Assembly: GCF_900141825.1 (NCBI RefSeq)
Contig: NZ_FQYQ01000017.1
Location: 1-64,000 of the forward strand
Length of the DNA stretch: 64,000 nucleotides
Origin: Pseudobutyrivibrio xylanivorans DSM 14809
Lineage (GTDB): Bacteria > Bacillota > Clostridia > Lachnospirales > Lachnospiraceae
Direction: 5' to 3'
In this document: positions 17,169 to 25,964 of the stretch, one piece after another
How positions within the stretch are numbered: the first letter of the stretch is position 1
How the letters are laid out: each line of letters starts with the position of its first letter
The notes under the pieces: generated by a model
Told to the model about the DNA's origin: nothing
Database searches by the model: none
What the model saw: the letters and a program-made list of their open reading frames with translations, nothing else
Made by a program: the position numbers and the translations under genes

Positions 17169-17307
17169 ATCTAATATAGCCTCCATGCAAAATTGTACTG
17201 CTTTGTATTTTGCATTTGTATGTTTTTTGTATTCAATACTATTAAATTTTAACAAAGGTACCACACATTTACAAGGATTTTGTATTAAAATAAATACAAT
17301 CTATCGG

Positions 17308-17335
17308 TAATAATTTATCAATAAACAACCGATAA
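17308..17335 (+). promoter_or_regulatory. possible sigma-D (flagellar-type) promoter
   Basis: TAAT at 17308-17311, 16-nt spacer, ACCGATAA at 17328-17335 resembles the sigma-28/sigma-D pattern TAAA-N15-GCCGATAA. An alternative reading is a 7-bp inverted repeat, TATCGGT (17302-17308) with ACCGATA (17328-17334), which could be an operator or hairpin. Confidence 0.35.
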
Positions 17336-17399
17336 AAAGATTAGGAAAAGGATTTCCATATGGTTTGTTATTTGGCCACAGTACAAGGAGGTTTTTATT

Positions 17400-18074
17400 A
17401 TGGATGCTAATATTCTAAATAGCGTTAGTTCTAACGTTTCGACAACATACACCAAGCCTGTAGAGGCTAAGGATTCTGCTAAAGATACCCAGGAAACTGC
17501 AAAAACAGAAGAAAAATCCGGAAAATTTTCCGAGGAAGCCGCTGTCTACGAAAAATCAAGTGATGATACAGCCGTTAAATCTGAGAAATATTCTAAGGCT
17601 GACAGAACAGCTCTTGTTCAGCAGTTGAAAGCTGATCAGGAAAAGATGATGAATAATCTTTTAGAGATAGTTCAAAAGACAATTGCCGGTCAGGGAAGCA
17701 CATTCGCCATTGCATCTCAGGATGATATGTGGAAATTCCTGGCTGAGGGTAAGTTCACTGCTGACCCTGATACTATTGCAAAAGCAAAAGAGGATATCTC
17801 AGAAGATGGATATTGGGGTGTAGAAAAAACATCTGACAGAATTCTTGAATTTGCAAAAGCTCTTTCAGGTGATGATCCTGATAAGGCAGACGAATTGCTA
17901 GCTGCTTTTAAGAAAGGATACGAGCAGGCAACAGGTACTTGGGGAAAGGACCTTCCTGATATTTCCTCTAAGACCTACGATGCTGTACTAAAGAAATTCG
18001 ACGACTGGAAAAACGGCGGTAAAAAAGATGAACCAGTAGAAGCAGCTGAAAACGCAGCAAAAACCGAAGGCTAA
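17400..18074 (+). CDS. hypothetical soluble helical protein (224 aa)
   Basis: I do not recognise the family. The N-terminal 75 residues are low-complexity and rich in Ser, Thr, Lys and Glu (MDANILNSVSSNVSTTY), followed by a helical region (DRTALVQQLKADQEKMMNNL) and a folded core around DDMWKFLAEGKFTADPDTI and SEDGYWGVEKTSDRILEFAK. A charged tail ends it (NAAKTEG). There is no signal peptide or membrane helix. A strong AAGGAGG lies upstream of the ATG. It is the only rightward gene here, with its own terminator and a sigma-D-like promoter, so a motility-linked expression pattern is possible but unproven. Confidence 0.8.
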   Translation: MDANILNSVSSNVSTTYTKPVEAKDSAKDTQETAKTEEKSGKFSEEAAVYEKSSDDTAVKSEKYSKADRTALVQQLKADQEKMMNNLLEIVQKTIAGQGSTFAIASQDDMWKFLAEGKFTADPDTIAKAKEDISEDGYWGVEKTSDRILEFAKALSGDDPDKADELLAAFKKGYEQATGTWGKDLPDISSKTYDAVLKKFDDWKNGGKKDEPVEAAENAAKTEG

Positions 18075-18079
18075 AATAA

Positions 18080-18112
18080 AAGACTGTGGTCTCATATCAA
18101 GGCCACAGTCTT
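18080..18112. terminator. bidirectional terminator between hypothetical gene and AMP ligase 2
   Basis: Stem AAGACTGTGG(T) / CCACAGTCTT with a loop of about 12 nt, a T-rich tail on the plus strand and an A-rich flank that serves as a T run on the minus strand. Confidence 0.85.
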
Positions 18113-18117
18113 CTTTA

Positions 18118-19521
18118 TTATCTTTTTATTTTACCGCTAGCTGTTTTTTCTAATGGAACATTCTGGATGTTCTTTCTATAAATTCGCTTGTAGATTGGCA
18201 GTGTGGAATTAAGCTCTGTGATGAAAGATAATACTGTTTCAGAATTTTCCTCATCTGTATAGATTGTAGTACCGATTCTGTCATCTTCAGCGTATACCTT
18301 ACATTCGAAGACATACTCACATTTATAAAGAGCATTTTCCAGCTCTTCTGGGCTTACATTCTCTCCACCTGAAAGAATTATTAAATTCTTCTTTCTACCT
18401 GTAATATAAACATATCCGTCTTCAGCTACGTATCCAAGATCTCCAGTATGAAGCACACCATTAATAATGGTTTTCTCTGTTTCTTCTGGGTTCTTATAAT
18501 ACTCCTGCATCACACCAGGACCCTTTACGCAAATCTCACCATCTTCGATTATAACCTCAACAGAAGGATCTGCTTTTCCCACTGATTTTAAATGGTTTTT
18601 ACAATCAAAATTGCTAGTGATATTTCCACATGATTCGGACATTCCATAGTACTGCCCATAGCTAATGCCATGTTCCATGAATAATTCCACTGTAGTAATA
18701 TCTACAGGCGCACCTGCCGAAACCAAGAGCTTGGCTCCTCCGAGTCGATCCATACGACCTCTTGAAACTGTTTTCTTCCAAAGATTTAGTGTAGCCGGCG
18801 TAACAATAGCACTATCTATTGTCTCACCTTCTAAGTCACTAAGCACATTACTTGGATTTTTGCTTATATAAGTAGTCACACCAAGTTCAAAATGAGTAAT
18901 CCACCCATTGATTCCACCTATATGATAGTATGGAAAATTCGTATAGACTCTTAACCCTTCCAGTTTTTCGAAAGGAGCATTTTCATCATACATGGATTTC
19001 CTATATCCAAAAATATTTCCAACAGATAAAACCACACCCTTTGGCTTTCCTGTTGTTCCTGATGTGTAAATCATAAGAACATTAGAATCTTTTTCCTCTT
19101 CAGAAAAATCCTTTAATTCTACTTTTTCTCCATTTGATTTAAATACATCAGACAACAAGAGGACCTTAGCTTTTATGCTATCCTCCTCTACCAAGTCATT
19201 ATCAACAACTAAGTAATCAATTTCTGCATTTTCCACTTCGTACAAAATATTATCAATACTTTCACGAATATTAAATGGAACTGCAACAGCTCTACTAAAC
19301 ATTATAGCAGCAACTAACATTGTGTACTCACAAGATGAATCACAATATATTCCAACCCTCTTGCCTTTTAAACCATCTGTAAGCTGATTTAAATTATAGG
19401 CACATTTTTGAACCATCTCTCCATATTGTTGAAATGAAATGTTAATAGAACTATCTCCATCAAGAATCCTGAAGGCTATATTATCGCCCCAGGCCTGCAT
19501 TTCACTCAAAAATTTAATCAT
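18118..19521 (-). CDS. AMP-forming acyl ligase (ANL superfamily), paralogue 2, partner of an acyl carrier protein
   Basis: This 467-residue adenylating enzyme has a canonical A3 loop (YTSGTTGKPKGVVLS), A5 QYYGMSESCG, A7 HTGDLGYV, A8 GRKKNLIILSGGENVSPEEL and A10 KTASGKIKR. The protein stops immediately after that last motif, shorter than its paralogue at 13627. It follows the carrier-protein gene by one base, so the likely reaction is ATP-driven loading of an acid onto the carrier's phosphopantetheine, as DltA loads DltC. It is the last gene of the acyltransferase-carrier-ligase operon. The substrate is unknown. Confidence 0.9.
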   Translation of the reverse strand: MIKFLSEMQAWGDNIAFRILDGDSSINISFQQYGEMVQKCAYNLNQLTDGLKGKRVGIYCDSSCEYTMLVAAIMFSRAVAVPFNIRESIDNILYEVENAEIDYLVVDNDLVEEDSIKAKVLLLSDVFKSNGEKVELKDFSEEEKDSNVLMIYTSGTTGKPKGVVLSVGNIFGYRKSMYDENAPFEKLEGLRVYTNFPYYHIGGINGWITHFELGVTTYISKNPSNVLSDLEGETIDSAIVTPATLNLWKKTVSRGRMDRLGGAKLLVSAGAPVDITTVELFMEHGISYGQYYGMSESCGNITSNFDCKNHLKSVGKADPSVEVIIEDGEICVKGPGVMQEYYKNPEETEKTIINGVLHTGDLGYVAEDGYVYITGRKKNLIILSGGENVSPEELENALYKCEYVFECKVYAEDDRIGTTIYTDEENSETVLSFITELNSTLPIYKRIYRKNIQNVPLEKTASGKIKR

Positions 19522-19522
19522 T

Positions 19523-19756
19523 TTATTTATTACCTGCTATATATTCAACAACATCCTTTACAGTTTCAACAGATAACAATTGCTTCTCATTAACCTTGAT
19601 TGAGAATTCCTTTTCAACTTTTGCAACAATAGACATAAGCTCTAATGAAGATAGGTCCAAATCATCTATAAAAGAACTGTTCATTTCTATCTCATCTAAT
19701 GGGATGTCCGCTACATCCTCAATGATAGCTGCAATCTTCTTAAAAATTTCTTCCAT
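19523..19756 (-). CDS. acyl carrier protein
   Basis: The 77-residue acidic four-helix protein carries the phosphopantetheine attachment segment FIDDLDLSSLELMSIVAKVE, where a Ser in the SSLEL stretch is the likely modified residue. It matches the length and pattern of carrier proteins (ADIPLDEIEMNSSF, VETVKDVVEYIAGNK). AGGAGGAAAA precedes the ATG. It lies between a membrane acyltransferase and an AMP ligase, so it is probably dedicated to that pathway rather than to fatty acid synthesis. Confidence 0.92.
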   Translation of the reverse strand: MEEIFKKIAAIIEDVADIPLDEIEMNSSFIDDLDLSSLELMSIVAKVEKEFSIKVNEKQLLSVETVKDVVEYIAGNK

Positions 19757-19782
19757 AACATTTTCCTCCTAACACTATTGTC

Positions 19783-20880
19783 CTACTTATTTATTTTACT
19801 GTCCATCTTAGCAAGTACCCTTTTTTTTATGCCAAGATAGCCATAAGTACAACCAAATACAACAATCATTCTTACTACTAGCTGGATAAGACAGGCAACT
19901 AAGATATTCCCCTTCCAGTTATTTACAAAATCATACTGTAGGTAACGTCCTACTGCTACGATTTCAATTGAATGAATGAGTAGTATATATAACGAATTTC
20001 TACCTAAACTTCTAAGGCATGTAGAAATTTTACCATTAAATCGATTTAAATGTAAGAACCAGTAAATGCACACGCAACCAAGTACACCTACGAAGTATAC
20101 GGAAACAGGCCCTAATGGATACTGTCCATATGCCATGTTGAAATCACCAACTAAAGCAATAATAGCAAGAAATCCTCCCGCTGCAGGGATTGTCACAAGT
20201 AAAGCCTGTAATGGAGTAATATTTATAAAAATCTTCTTCTTCTTAATTACATATCCCAAGTACAAGAATACAACTGCAATCGTTCCATGAGAAAGAGCCC
20301 ATGGTAACCATTTTATATTTAATAATAATACGCCGATGATTGATGTAATAAGAACCGCTGCAAAAAGCATTTTTCCTTCGAAACGATTTAATAATTCATT
20401 AAAAACAAGACTTGCTACTACTAATGCACATAAGAACCAAACATCGCCACAAGGAGAAATGGTAAATTTCCATACTGGGAAAATCCATGTAGCACCCCAT
20501 ACACCGCCAAGGAATGTTCCTATAGTCTGTTTGAGAGTAATTTTTAATCCTCCATACATAAGGTAATAACCAAAAAAGTGAACTATTGATGTGATAATAA
20601 CTGTCCAAATATATGGAATAATAATTGTATTGTACTGTCTCTTTAAGCACTTCTTAAATGTAGTCTTTCTGAAACCATAACCACTAAGAACAAAAAGTGC
20701 TGGCATTGCAGCCTCACCAATTACCGCAGTGAAGCCAAGAATAACCATCGTAACTGGATTATTTCCAATGTTATCAAATAATCCATACGTATGAGCAATG
20801 ATCATAGTTACCATTACATAACCTTTATAAAGGTCAAACATACCTAGTGTGTTTTTAATTTTATAACCACTCTTTTCCAT
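19783..20880 (-). CDS. membrane acyltransferase, acyltransferase-3 family
   Basis: The 365-residue integral membrane protein has about ten helices and resembles the acyltransferase 3/OafA family, whose members move acyl groups across or at the membrane onto sugars or lipids. It starts near the first membrane helix with FDLYKGYVMVTMIIAHTYGL, where the His is the expected catalytic residue, and carries LFVLSGYGFRK and the periplasm-facing LGRNSLYILLIHSIEI. The downstream carrier protein (26 nt away) and ligase suggest that it receives an acyl group from that carrier and puts it on a cell-surface polymer. Confidence 0.85.
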   Translation of the reverse strand: MEKSGYKIKNTLGMFDLYKGYVMVTMIIAHTYGLFDNIGNNPVTMVILGFTAVIGEAAMPALFVLSGYGFRKTTFKKCLKRQYNTIIIPYIWTVIITSIVHFFGYYLMYGGLKITLKQTIGTFLGGVWGATWIFPVWKFTISPCGDVWFLCALVVASLVFNELLNRFEGKMLFAAVLITSIIGVLLLNIKWLPWALSHGTIAVVFLYLGYVIKKKKIFINITPLQALLVTIPAAGGFLAIIALVGDFNMAYGQYPLGPVSVYFVGVLGCVCIYWFLHLNRFNGKISTCLRSLGRNSLYILLIHSIEIVAVGRYLQYDFVNNWKGNILVACLIQLVVRMIVVFGCTYGYLGIKKRVLAKMDSKINK

Positions 20881-20961
20881 AAATTCTTATACCATTCCTT
20901 CTATACATAAAATTACACGCTTTGACATTATATACGATATTCATATAAAGTGTTGCACAAA

Positions 20962-20991
20962 AATAGGTCAGTTCACTGTTGAACTGACCTA
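20962..20991 (-). terminator. terminator after the HD-GYP gene
   Basis: Perfect stem AGGTCAGTTCA / TGAACTGACCT with a short loop; read leftward it is followed by ATTTTTG. It closes the long nucleoside-transport/HD-GYP operon. Confidence 0.88.
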
Positions 20992-21007
20992 CAATTTCTA
21001 TAATTGA

Positions 21008-22105
21008 CTAAATACAAGCTCTGATGAACAATTCTGTCCTCTCTCTCAAATCTACGAAAGAGCCATCATCAAGCTTTATAAGCGGACTGGATAAAGACTT
21101 TTTATTTATCATACTGATAATACCACGGCTTCCATCTGAAAGAAGTACTCCAGTACTAATATATGATTCTGCGATATTCTCCAAAAATACCTGAAGAATA
21201 TGCTGGTCATATTTTGCTCTGTCTTCACGTTGGAACTGAGCAATAACCTCAAATGGACAAATGCCCGCTCTATAACATCTGTCTGCCGTCATGGCATCAT
21301 ATACATCTGTTATAGCTACTATCTTAGAGAATGGACTGATGAAATCCTTTGTAAGTCCATATGGATATCCACTTCCATCATTTCTCTCGTGATGCTGAAG
21401 CGCTGCTAATTTGATTCGTCTATCAAGCTCAGCGTCCAATAACAGATTGTATCCAAGAAGCGGATGCTCTGCCATTCTAGCAAACTCTTCATCCGTAAGC
21501 TTGTCTGCTTTGGTAAGGATACTGTGAGGAACCAGCGATTTACCAATGTCGTGATACAAACCACACATAGTAAGAACATCTAATTCCGTTTCATCTGTGA
21601 TGCCAATCCATCCTCCGCATACTCTGGAGATGATTGCCACATTCACGCAGTGTTGAAATGTAGATGCATCAAGCTCCTGGATGTTAAGCATCATTGCCAT
21701 TATTCCAAGACCAGTAGAGTGCTTTTCAAACACCATATGTATCTCGTCTATAATTTCATCGTTATTAATTGGAACCTTGCGTTCAACAAAGTCCGTAATA
21801 ATTGCTTCAAGCTTATCAGTACATCTATTGTAAGCCTGTTTAAACTCCTTAAACTCTTTACTGTTTAAAATGCGCCATGACTGAGTCTCACCGATAAATT
21901 CATCAGGAGCTTCATCATAATATTTATCAATAGCCTCTTCTTCGTCCTGTATTGCAATTTGCTCAATACCGTAGTAAGAAGCATGCAATAGTTGCTGGGC
22001 GGTAATTGATGCGCCTGCCTCAGCAAGGATCTGACCTCGGGGACTTACAAGCTTCTCTGCAAGAATCATCCCCGGTTTGATTTCGCTTACATTGATTACT
22101 CTCAT
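21008..22105 (-). CDS. HD-GYP domain protein, probable cyclic-di-GMP phosphodiesterase
   Basis: The 365-residue protein has an N-terminal part (residues 1-60, IKPGMILAEKLVSPRGQ) like the DUF3391-type domain found before HD-GYP domains. The HD-GYP domain follows, with YHDIGKS near residue 183, a later AEHPLLGYNLL and the defining HHERNDGSGYPYG near residues 236-248. HD-GYP enzymes degrade cyclic di-GMP to GMP. No receiver or sensor domain is seen. It starts 24 nt downstream of the nucleoside permease gene, suggesting co-transcription. AGAGGAAGG precedes the ATG. Confidence 0.92.
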   Translation of the reverse strand: MRVINVSEIKPGMILAEKLVSPRGQILAEAGASITAQQLLHASYYGIEQIAIQDEEEAIDKYYDEAPDEFIGETQSWRILNSKEFKEFKQAYNRCTDKLEAIITDFVERKVPINNDEIIDEIHMVFEKHSTGLGIMAMMLNIQELDASTFQHCVNVAIISRVCGGWIGITDETELDVLTMCGLYHDIGKSLVPHSILTKADKLTDEEFARMAEHPLLGYNLLLDAELDRRIKLAALQHHERNDGSGYPYGLTKDFISPFSKIVAITDVYDAMTADRCYRAGICPFEVIAQFQREDRAKYDQHILQVFLENIAESYISTGVLLSDGSRGIISMINKKSLSSPLIKLDDGSFVDLRERTELFIRACI

Positions 22106-22129
22106 AATAAACAGCCTTCCTCTAAGCTA

Positions 22130-23074
22130 TTAACGAGCGCCCTTGTCGTATGGAATACCTTCAGCCTTAGGTGCTCTAGAGTTCTGTGATGTAAATGCAA
22201 GTACAATAAGTGAAACGATGTATGGGAACATATTGTATACAGTTCCTGAAATAGGAAGTGCATGAAGGAATCCGATTCCCATATATACGTTTGAAAGTGA
22301 GCGGAATAATGCAAAAAGTACTGCTGACCATGCAATACGCTCTGGCTTCCACTGACCAAAAATCATAACAGCAAGAGCAAGGAAACCTGCACCTGCCACA
22401 CCGTAATCAAAATGCCATGTAGAGTTGGCTGCTGCAATGTAGATAATTCCACCAAGTCCACCAAGGAATCCTGACATAAGAACGCCGATGTATCTCATTG
22501 CGTAAACATTAATACCAACTGAATCAGCTGCCTGTGGATGCTCACCGCAAGCACGAATTCTAAGAGCAAGCTTTGTCTTGTAGAAGAATACGATTGCGAT
22601 TATAAGAAGAACAGCTGCAACAACGATAAACCAACTAAGCTGAAGTGAACCGATGTTGAACATAAATGCATTATGACCTCTAACGTAATCAAGCTTTGCA
22701 GAGAAATCTGTACCGCCTGAACGAGCTGTATTGAAGCCCTTAATAATAACTGTAGCTGAAGCTGTAGCAAGCATGTTAAGTGCTGTACCGATAAGTGTCT
22801 GGTCAGCCTTAAAGTTGATACATGCAACGGCTATAAGTAGTGACGAAAGCATACCAGCAACTGCGGAAGCTAAAAGTGTGAGCACAATGATTGTAAATCT
22901 AGATGCATCACTAGGGAGAAGAACCATTACCATTGCGCCTGCCATGGCACCAAATACCATGATACCTTCAAGACCAAGATTGATGATACCACTTCGCTCT
23001 GAGAACATACCTCCCAAAGCAACAAGAATAAGTACTGCTGAGAAAATAAGTGTGTACTGAATTAATAATACCAT
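22130..23074 (-). CDS. nucleoside-type ABC transporter permease 2
   Basis: The 314-residue membrane protein belongs to the branched-chain/BPL permease superfamily (YufQ/NupQ type), with the typical ERSGIINLGLEGIMVFGAMA near the N-terminus and RACGEHPQAADSVGINVY in the cytoplasmic loop that contacts the ATPase. It pairs with the permease 3 nt upstream, the ATPase and the BMP lipoprotein to import nucleosides. GGAGGTGTAAAGG precedes the ATG and overlaps the end of the previous gene. Confidence 0.93.
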   Translation of the reverse strand: MVLLIQYTLIFSAVLILVALGGMFSERSGIINLGLEGIMVFGAMAGAMVMVLLPSDASRFTIIVLTLLASAVAGMLSSLLIAVACINFKADQTLIGTALNMLATASATVIIKGFNTARSGGTDFSAKLDYVRGHNAFMFNIGSLQLSWFIVVAAVLLIIAIVFFYKTKLALRIRACGEHPQAADSVGINVYAMRYIGVLMSGFLGGLGGIIYIAAANSTWHFDYGVAGAGFLALAVMIFGQWKPERIAWSAVLFALFRSLSNVYMGIGFLHALPISGTVYNMFPYIVSLIVLAFTSQNSRAPKAEGIPYDKGAR

Positions 23075-23077
23075 CCT

Positions 23078-24223
23078 TTACACCTCCTTTTCTTCAGCTT
23101 TTTTAGCTGTATTGTCTGGCTCGGCATTGGCATTAACCTTTACCTTGCCTGGTCTGTTAAGTATTGTTCTGAAGAATAATACGAATCCGCAGAGGTAGAT
23201 GATGATTGAAATCATAAGATCTGCAACCTGTGGATTGTAGTAATTTGTGTTGAGGTACTGACCACCAAGTGTAATGTACTCAACGAAAAGACCTGCAATG
23301 ATTGCTCCGATTGGATGAAGACCACCAAGGAATGCAACAGCGATTCCATTGAAGCCCATTCCAGGAACAGAAGATGCAATCTTAAAATGCTCAACTCCTG
23401 TAAGGTAATATAAGCCTGCAGCCATACCTGCGATAGCACCTGAAATAACAAGAGTAAGAATGATGTTTCTCTTTGCATTCATACCAGAATACTTAGCAGC
23501 CTCTTTGTTATGACCTGTAGCCTTAAGCTCATAACCAAATGTTGTCTTGTTTAATACTACAAGAATAATAATAGCAACGATAACTGTAATTGGAATAGCA
23601 ATCGTCATGTACTGGTTGCCACCAAAAACATCCTGAAGGAATCCTGGAAGAAGACCTGAAGGATTTAAGTCGCTGATTTCGTATGTCTCAGACTTACTCT
23701 GGTTCATACATTTCTCACCACCAAGGATGATGTTACAAATGTAAAGACCAATCCAGTTGAGCATGATACCAGCAATAACTTCGTTTACATTGAAGAATGC
23801 CTTGAAGCATCCTGCGATGAAGCCCCAAATAGCACCTGCTGCAATAGTAGCAAGTAAGCATAATGGCCAGCTCCAACCAAGTGCAAGTGATGTATAAAGA
23901 GCGGCAATAATACCAACTGTATACTGACCTGCAACACCGATGTTGAAAAGTCCAGCCTTATATGCGAAGAGGATAGCCTCTGCACAAAGGATAACTGGAA
24001 CTGATTTTACTAAAAATGAGCCCATATACTTCATAAGAGTATTAGTGCTTGCGATACGATATTTGAAGAAGTTTGTCAGGATAGCTGCCATACCTTCTCC
24101 AGCGTGCTCTGCGTTCATGAAGCAGAGAATGATATAACCTAAAACGATACCTAAAATAGCACACAGAATTGAAGCAAGTAATGTCTGTACGGCTGGTCGT
24201 TTAATAAAGCTTGTTTTCTCCAT
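23078..24223 (-). CDS. nucleoside-type ABC transporter permease 1
   Basis: The 381-residue permease (YufP/NupP type) has about ten helices. Key segments are AYKAGLFNIGVAGQYTVG, KATGHNKEAAKYSGMNAKRN (coupling loop) and GMGFNGIAVAFLGGLHPIGA. Its ATG overlaps the stop codon of the ATPase by one base (TAATG), a translational coupling arrangement. The C-terminal tail is charged (DNTAKKAEEKEV). It forms the transmembrane channel together with the second permease. Confidence 0.93.
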   Translation of the reverse strand: MEKTSFIKRPAVQTLLASILCAILGIVLGYIILCFMNAEHAGEGMAAILTNFFKYRIASTNTLMKYMGSFLVKSVPVILCAEAILFAYKAGLFNIGVAGQYTVGIIAALYTSLALGWSWPLCLLATIAAGAIWGFIAGCFKAFFNVNEVIAGIMLNWIGLYICNIILGGEKCMNQSKSETYEISDLNPSGLLPGFLQDVFGGNQYMTIAIPITVIVAIIILVVLNKTTFGYELKATGHNKEAAKYSGMNAKRNIILTLVISGAIAGMAAGLYYLTGVEHFKIASSVPGMGFNGIAVAFLGGLHPIGAIIAGLFVEYITLGGQYLNTNYYNPQVADLMISIIIYLCGFVLFFRTILNRPGKVKVNANAEPDNTAKKAEEKEV

Positions 24224-25761
24224 TACTTAGCCTCCTTTCTGTCATCACGCTTAGCGCCTGACATGTATAATCCTAATTCCTGAAGTGTAGTAGTCTTTGG
24301 ATCAACCTCACCTACTATCTCACCTTCATACATAACAAGAATTCTATCAGAAAGGTTCATAACTTCATCTAATTCAAGAGAAACAAGAAGGATGGCCTTG
24401 CCATTATCACGTTCCTTAACAATTTCTTTATGGATATACTCAATAGCACCAACATCAAGACCACGTGTAGGTTGAACAGCAATAAGAAGCTCATGCTGTC
24501 TGTCCATCTCACGGGCAACGATAGCCTTCTGCTGATTACCACCTGACATTGAGCGAACAATTGTCTTTGCACCCTGACCTGAGCGGACATCAAATGCCTT
24601 TGTAAGTCTGTCAGAGTACTTTCTCATGTCGGCCTTCTTTATGATGCCGTTCTTTGAGAACTCCGGCTCAAAATATCTCTGAAGAATCATATTTTCCTCA
24701 AGAGTGTAATCAAGAACAAGACCATGCTTATGTCTGTCCTCAGGGATATGGCTCATGCCGTGTGTATTCTTATAACGGATAGATTTCTTTGTGATGTCCT
24801 CACCGCAAAGTGTAATCTTACCGCTTGAAATATCATCGAGACCTGTAAGAGCTCCAATGAACTCTGTTTGACCGTTTCCATCGATACCGGCGATACATAC
24901 GATTTCTCCTGCACGAACATTGAAAGATACGTTGTGAACAGAATCATTTGAGTGAAGCTTACTCTTAACACAAACATTCTCAACCTTAAGAACTTCTTCC
25001 TTAGGCTGTGCCTCTACCTTATCAACAGCAAACTTAACGTCACGTCCAACCATCATAGAAGAAAGTTCTTCCTTTGTAGTGTTTGCAACGTCAACTGTAC
25101 CGATATACTTACCCTTTCTAAGGATAGAGCATCTATCAGCAACTTCCATAATCTCATTAAGCTTATGAGTGATGAAGAGGATTGACTTTCCTTCCGCTGC
25201 CAATTCCTTCATGATTTTCATAAGCTCATCGATTTCCTGTGGTGTAAGAACCGCTGTAGGCTCATCGAAGATAAGAATATCATTATCTCTGTAAAGCATC
25301 TTAAGGATCTCTACACGCTGCTGCATACCAACAGTGATATCCTCGATTAATGCATCAGGATCTACCTTAAGGTTGTACTTATTAGATAAGTCCATAACCT
25401 TCTTACGAGCCTCTGTCTTTGTAAGGAAACCAAATTTGCTAGGCTCAGAACCCAAAATAATGTTGTCTAATACAGTGAAAATATCAACCAACATGAAATG
25501 CTGGTGTACCATACCAATACCAAGGTCAGTAGCGTCATTAGGATTGTTAATCTTAACTTCCTTACCGTCCTTCTTAATAACTCCCTTTTCCGGTGTGTAA
25601 AGTCCGAATAATACACTCATAAGTGTGGACTTTCCGGCACCATTCTCCCCGAGAAGCGCATGAATCTCGCCACGCTTTAATTGCAAAGTGATATCGTCAT
25701 TTGCAATAATGCCTGGAAACTCTTTTGTGATATGCAACATCTCAATTACATAGTCTTCCAT
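24223..25761 (-). CDS. nucleoside-type ABC transporter ATP-binding protein (two nucleotide-binding domains)
   Basis: The 512-residue protein has two fused ATPase domains, as in sugar and nucleoside importers. The first has Walker [10 protein letters not shown] (38-46), a degenerate signature [10 protein letters not shown] and Walker [10 protein letters not shown]. The second has an atypical Walker A region ([10 protein letters not shown]) and a canonical signature [11 protein letters not shown] near residue 404, the known asymmetry of this class. It powers uptake by the two permeases downstream. Between this gene and the lipoprotein gene lies a hairpin terminator that may set their relative levels. 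Confidence 0.94.
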   Translation of the reverse strand: MEDYVIEMLHITKEFPGIIANDDITLQLKRGEIHALLGENGAGKSTLMSVLFGLYTPEKGVIKKDGKEVKINNPNDATDLGIGMVHQHFMLVDIFTVLDNIILGSEPSKFGFLTKTEARKKVMDLSNKYNLKVDPDALIEDITVGMQQRVEILKMLYRDNDILIFDEPTAVLTPQEIDELMKIMKELAAEGKSILFITHKLNEIMEVADRCSILRKGKYIGTVDVANTTKEELSSMMVGRDVKFAVDKVEAQPKEEVLKVENVCVKSKLHSNDSVHNVSFNVRAGEIVCIAGIDGNGQTEFIGALTGLDDISSGKITLCGEDITKKSIRYKNTHGMSHIPEDRHKHGLVLDYTLEENMILQRYFEPEFSKNGIIKKADMRKYSDRLTKAFDVRSGQGAKTIVRSMSGGNQQKAIVAREMDRQHELLIAVQPTRGLDVGAIEYIHKEIVKERDNGKAILLVSLELDEVMNLSDRILVMYEGEIVGEVDPKTTTLQELGLYMSGAKRDDRKEAK

Positions 25762-25902
25762 CGCAATACACCTTTCTAATTGCTTAAAAATATTCTGATG
25801 ATGCTTTTCTCCCTAGAAATGCAAAACCATAGAAATCATTACTATACTTCCCTCGTGTTTAATAATGATTTATATAGCTTTGAATAATCCATTATTCTAA
25901 AA

Positions 25903-25931
25903 ATAAGGGAAGGCAAAAAACCTTCCCTTAT
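25903..25931 (-). terminator. terminator between the BMP lipoprotein and ATPase genes
   Basis: Stem ATAAGGGAAGG / CCTTCCCTTAT with a 7-nt loop, followed leftward by TTTTTAG. It sits inside the transport operon, so it likely acts as a partial terminator giving excess binding protein. Confidence 0.85.
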
Positions 25932-25964
25932 GATAATAACAGATTTCCTTAAATTACCGGGAAA

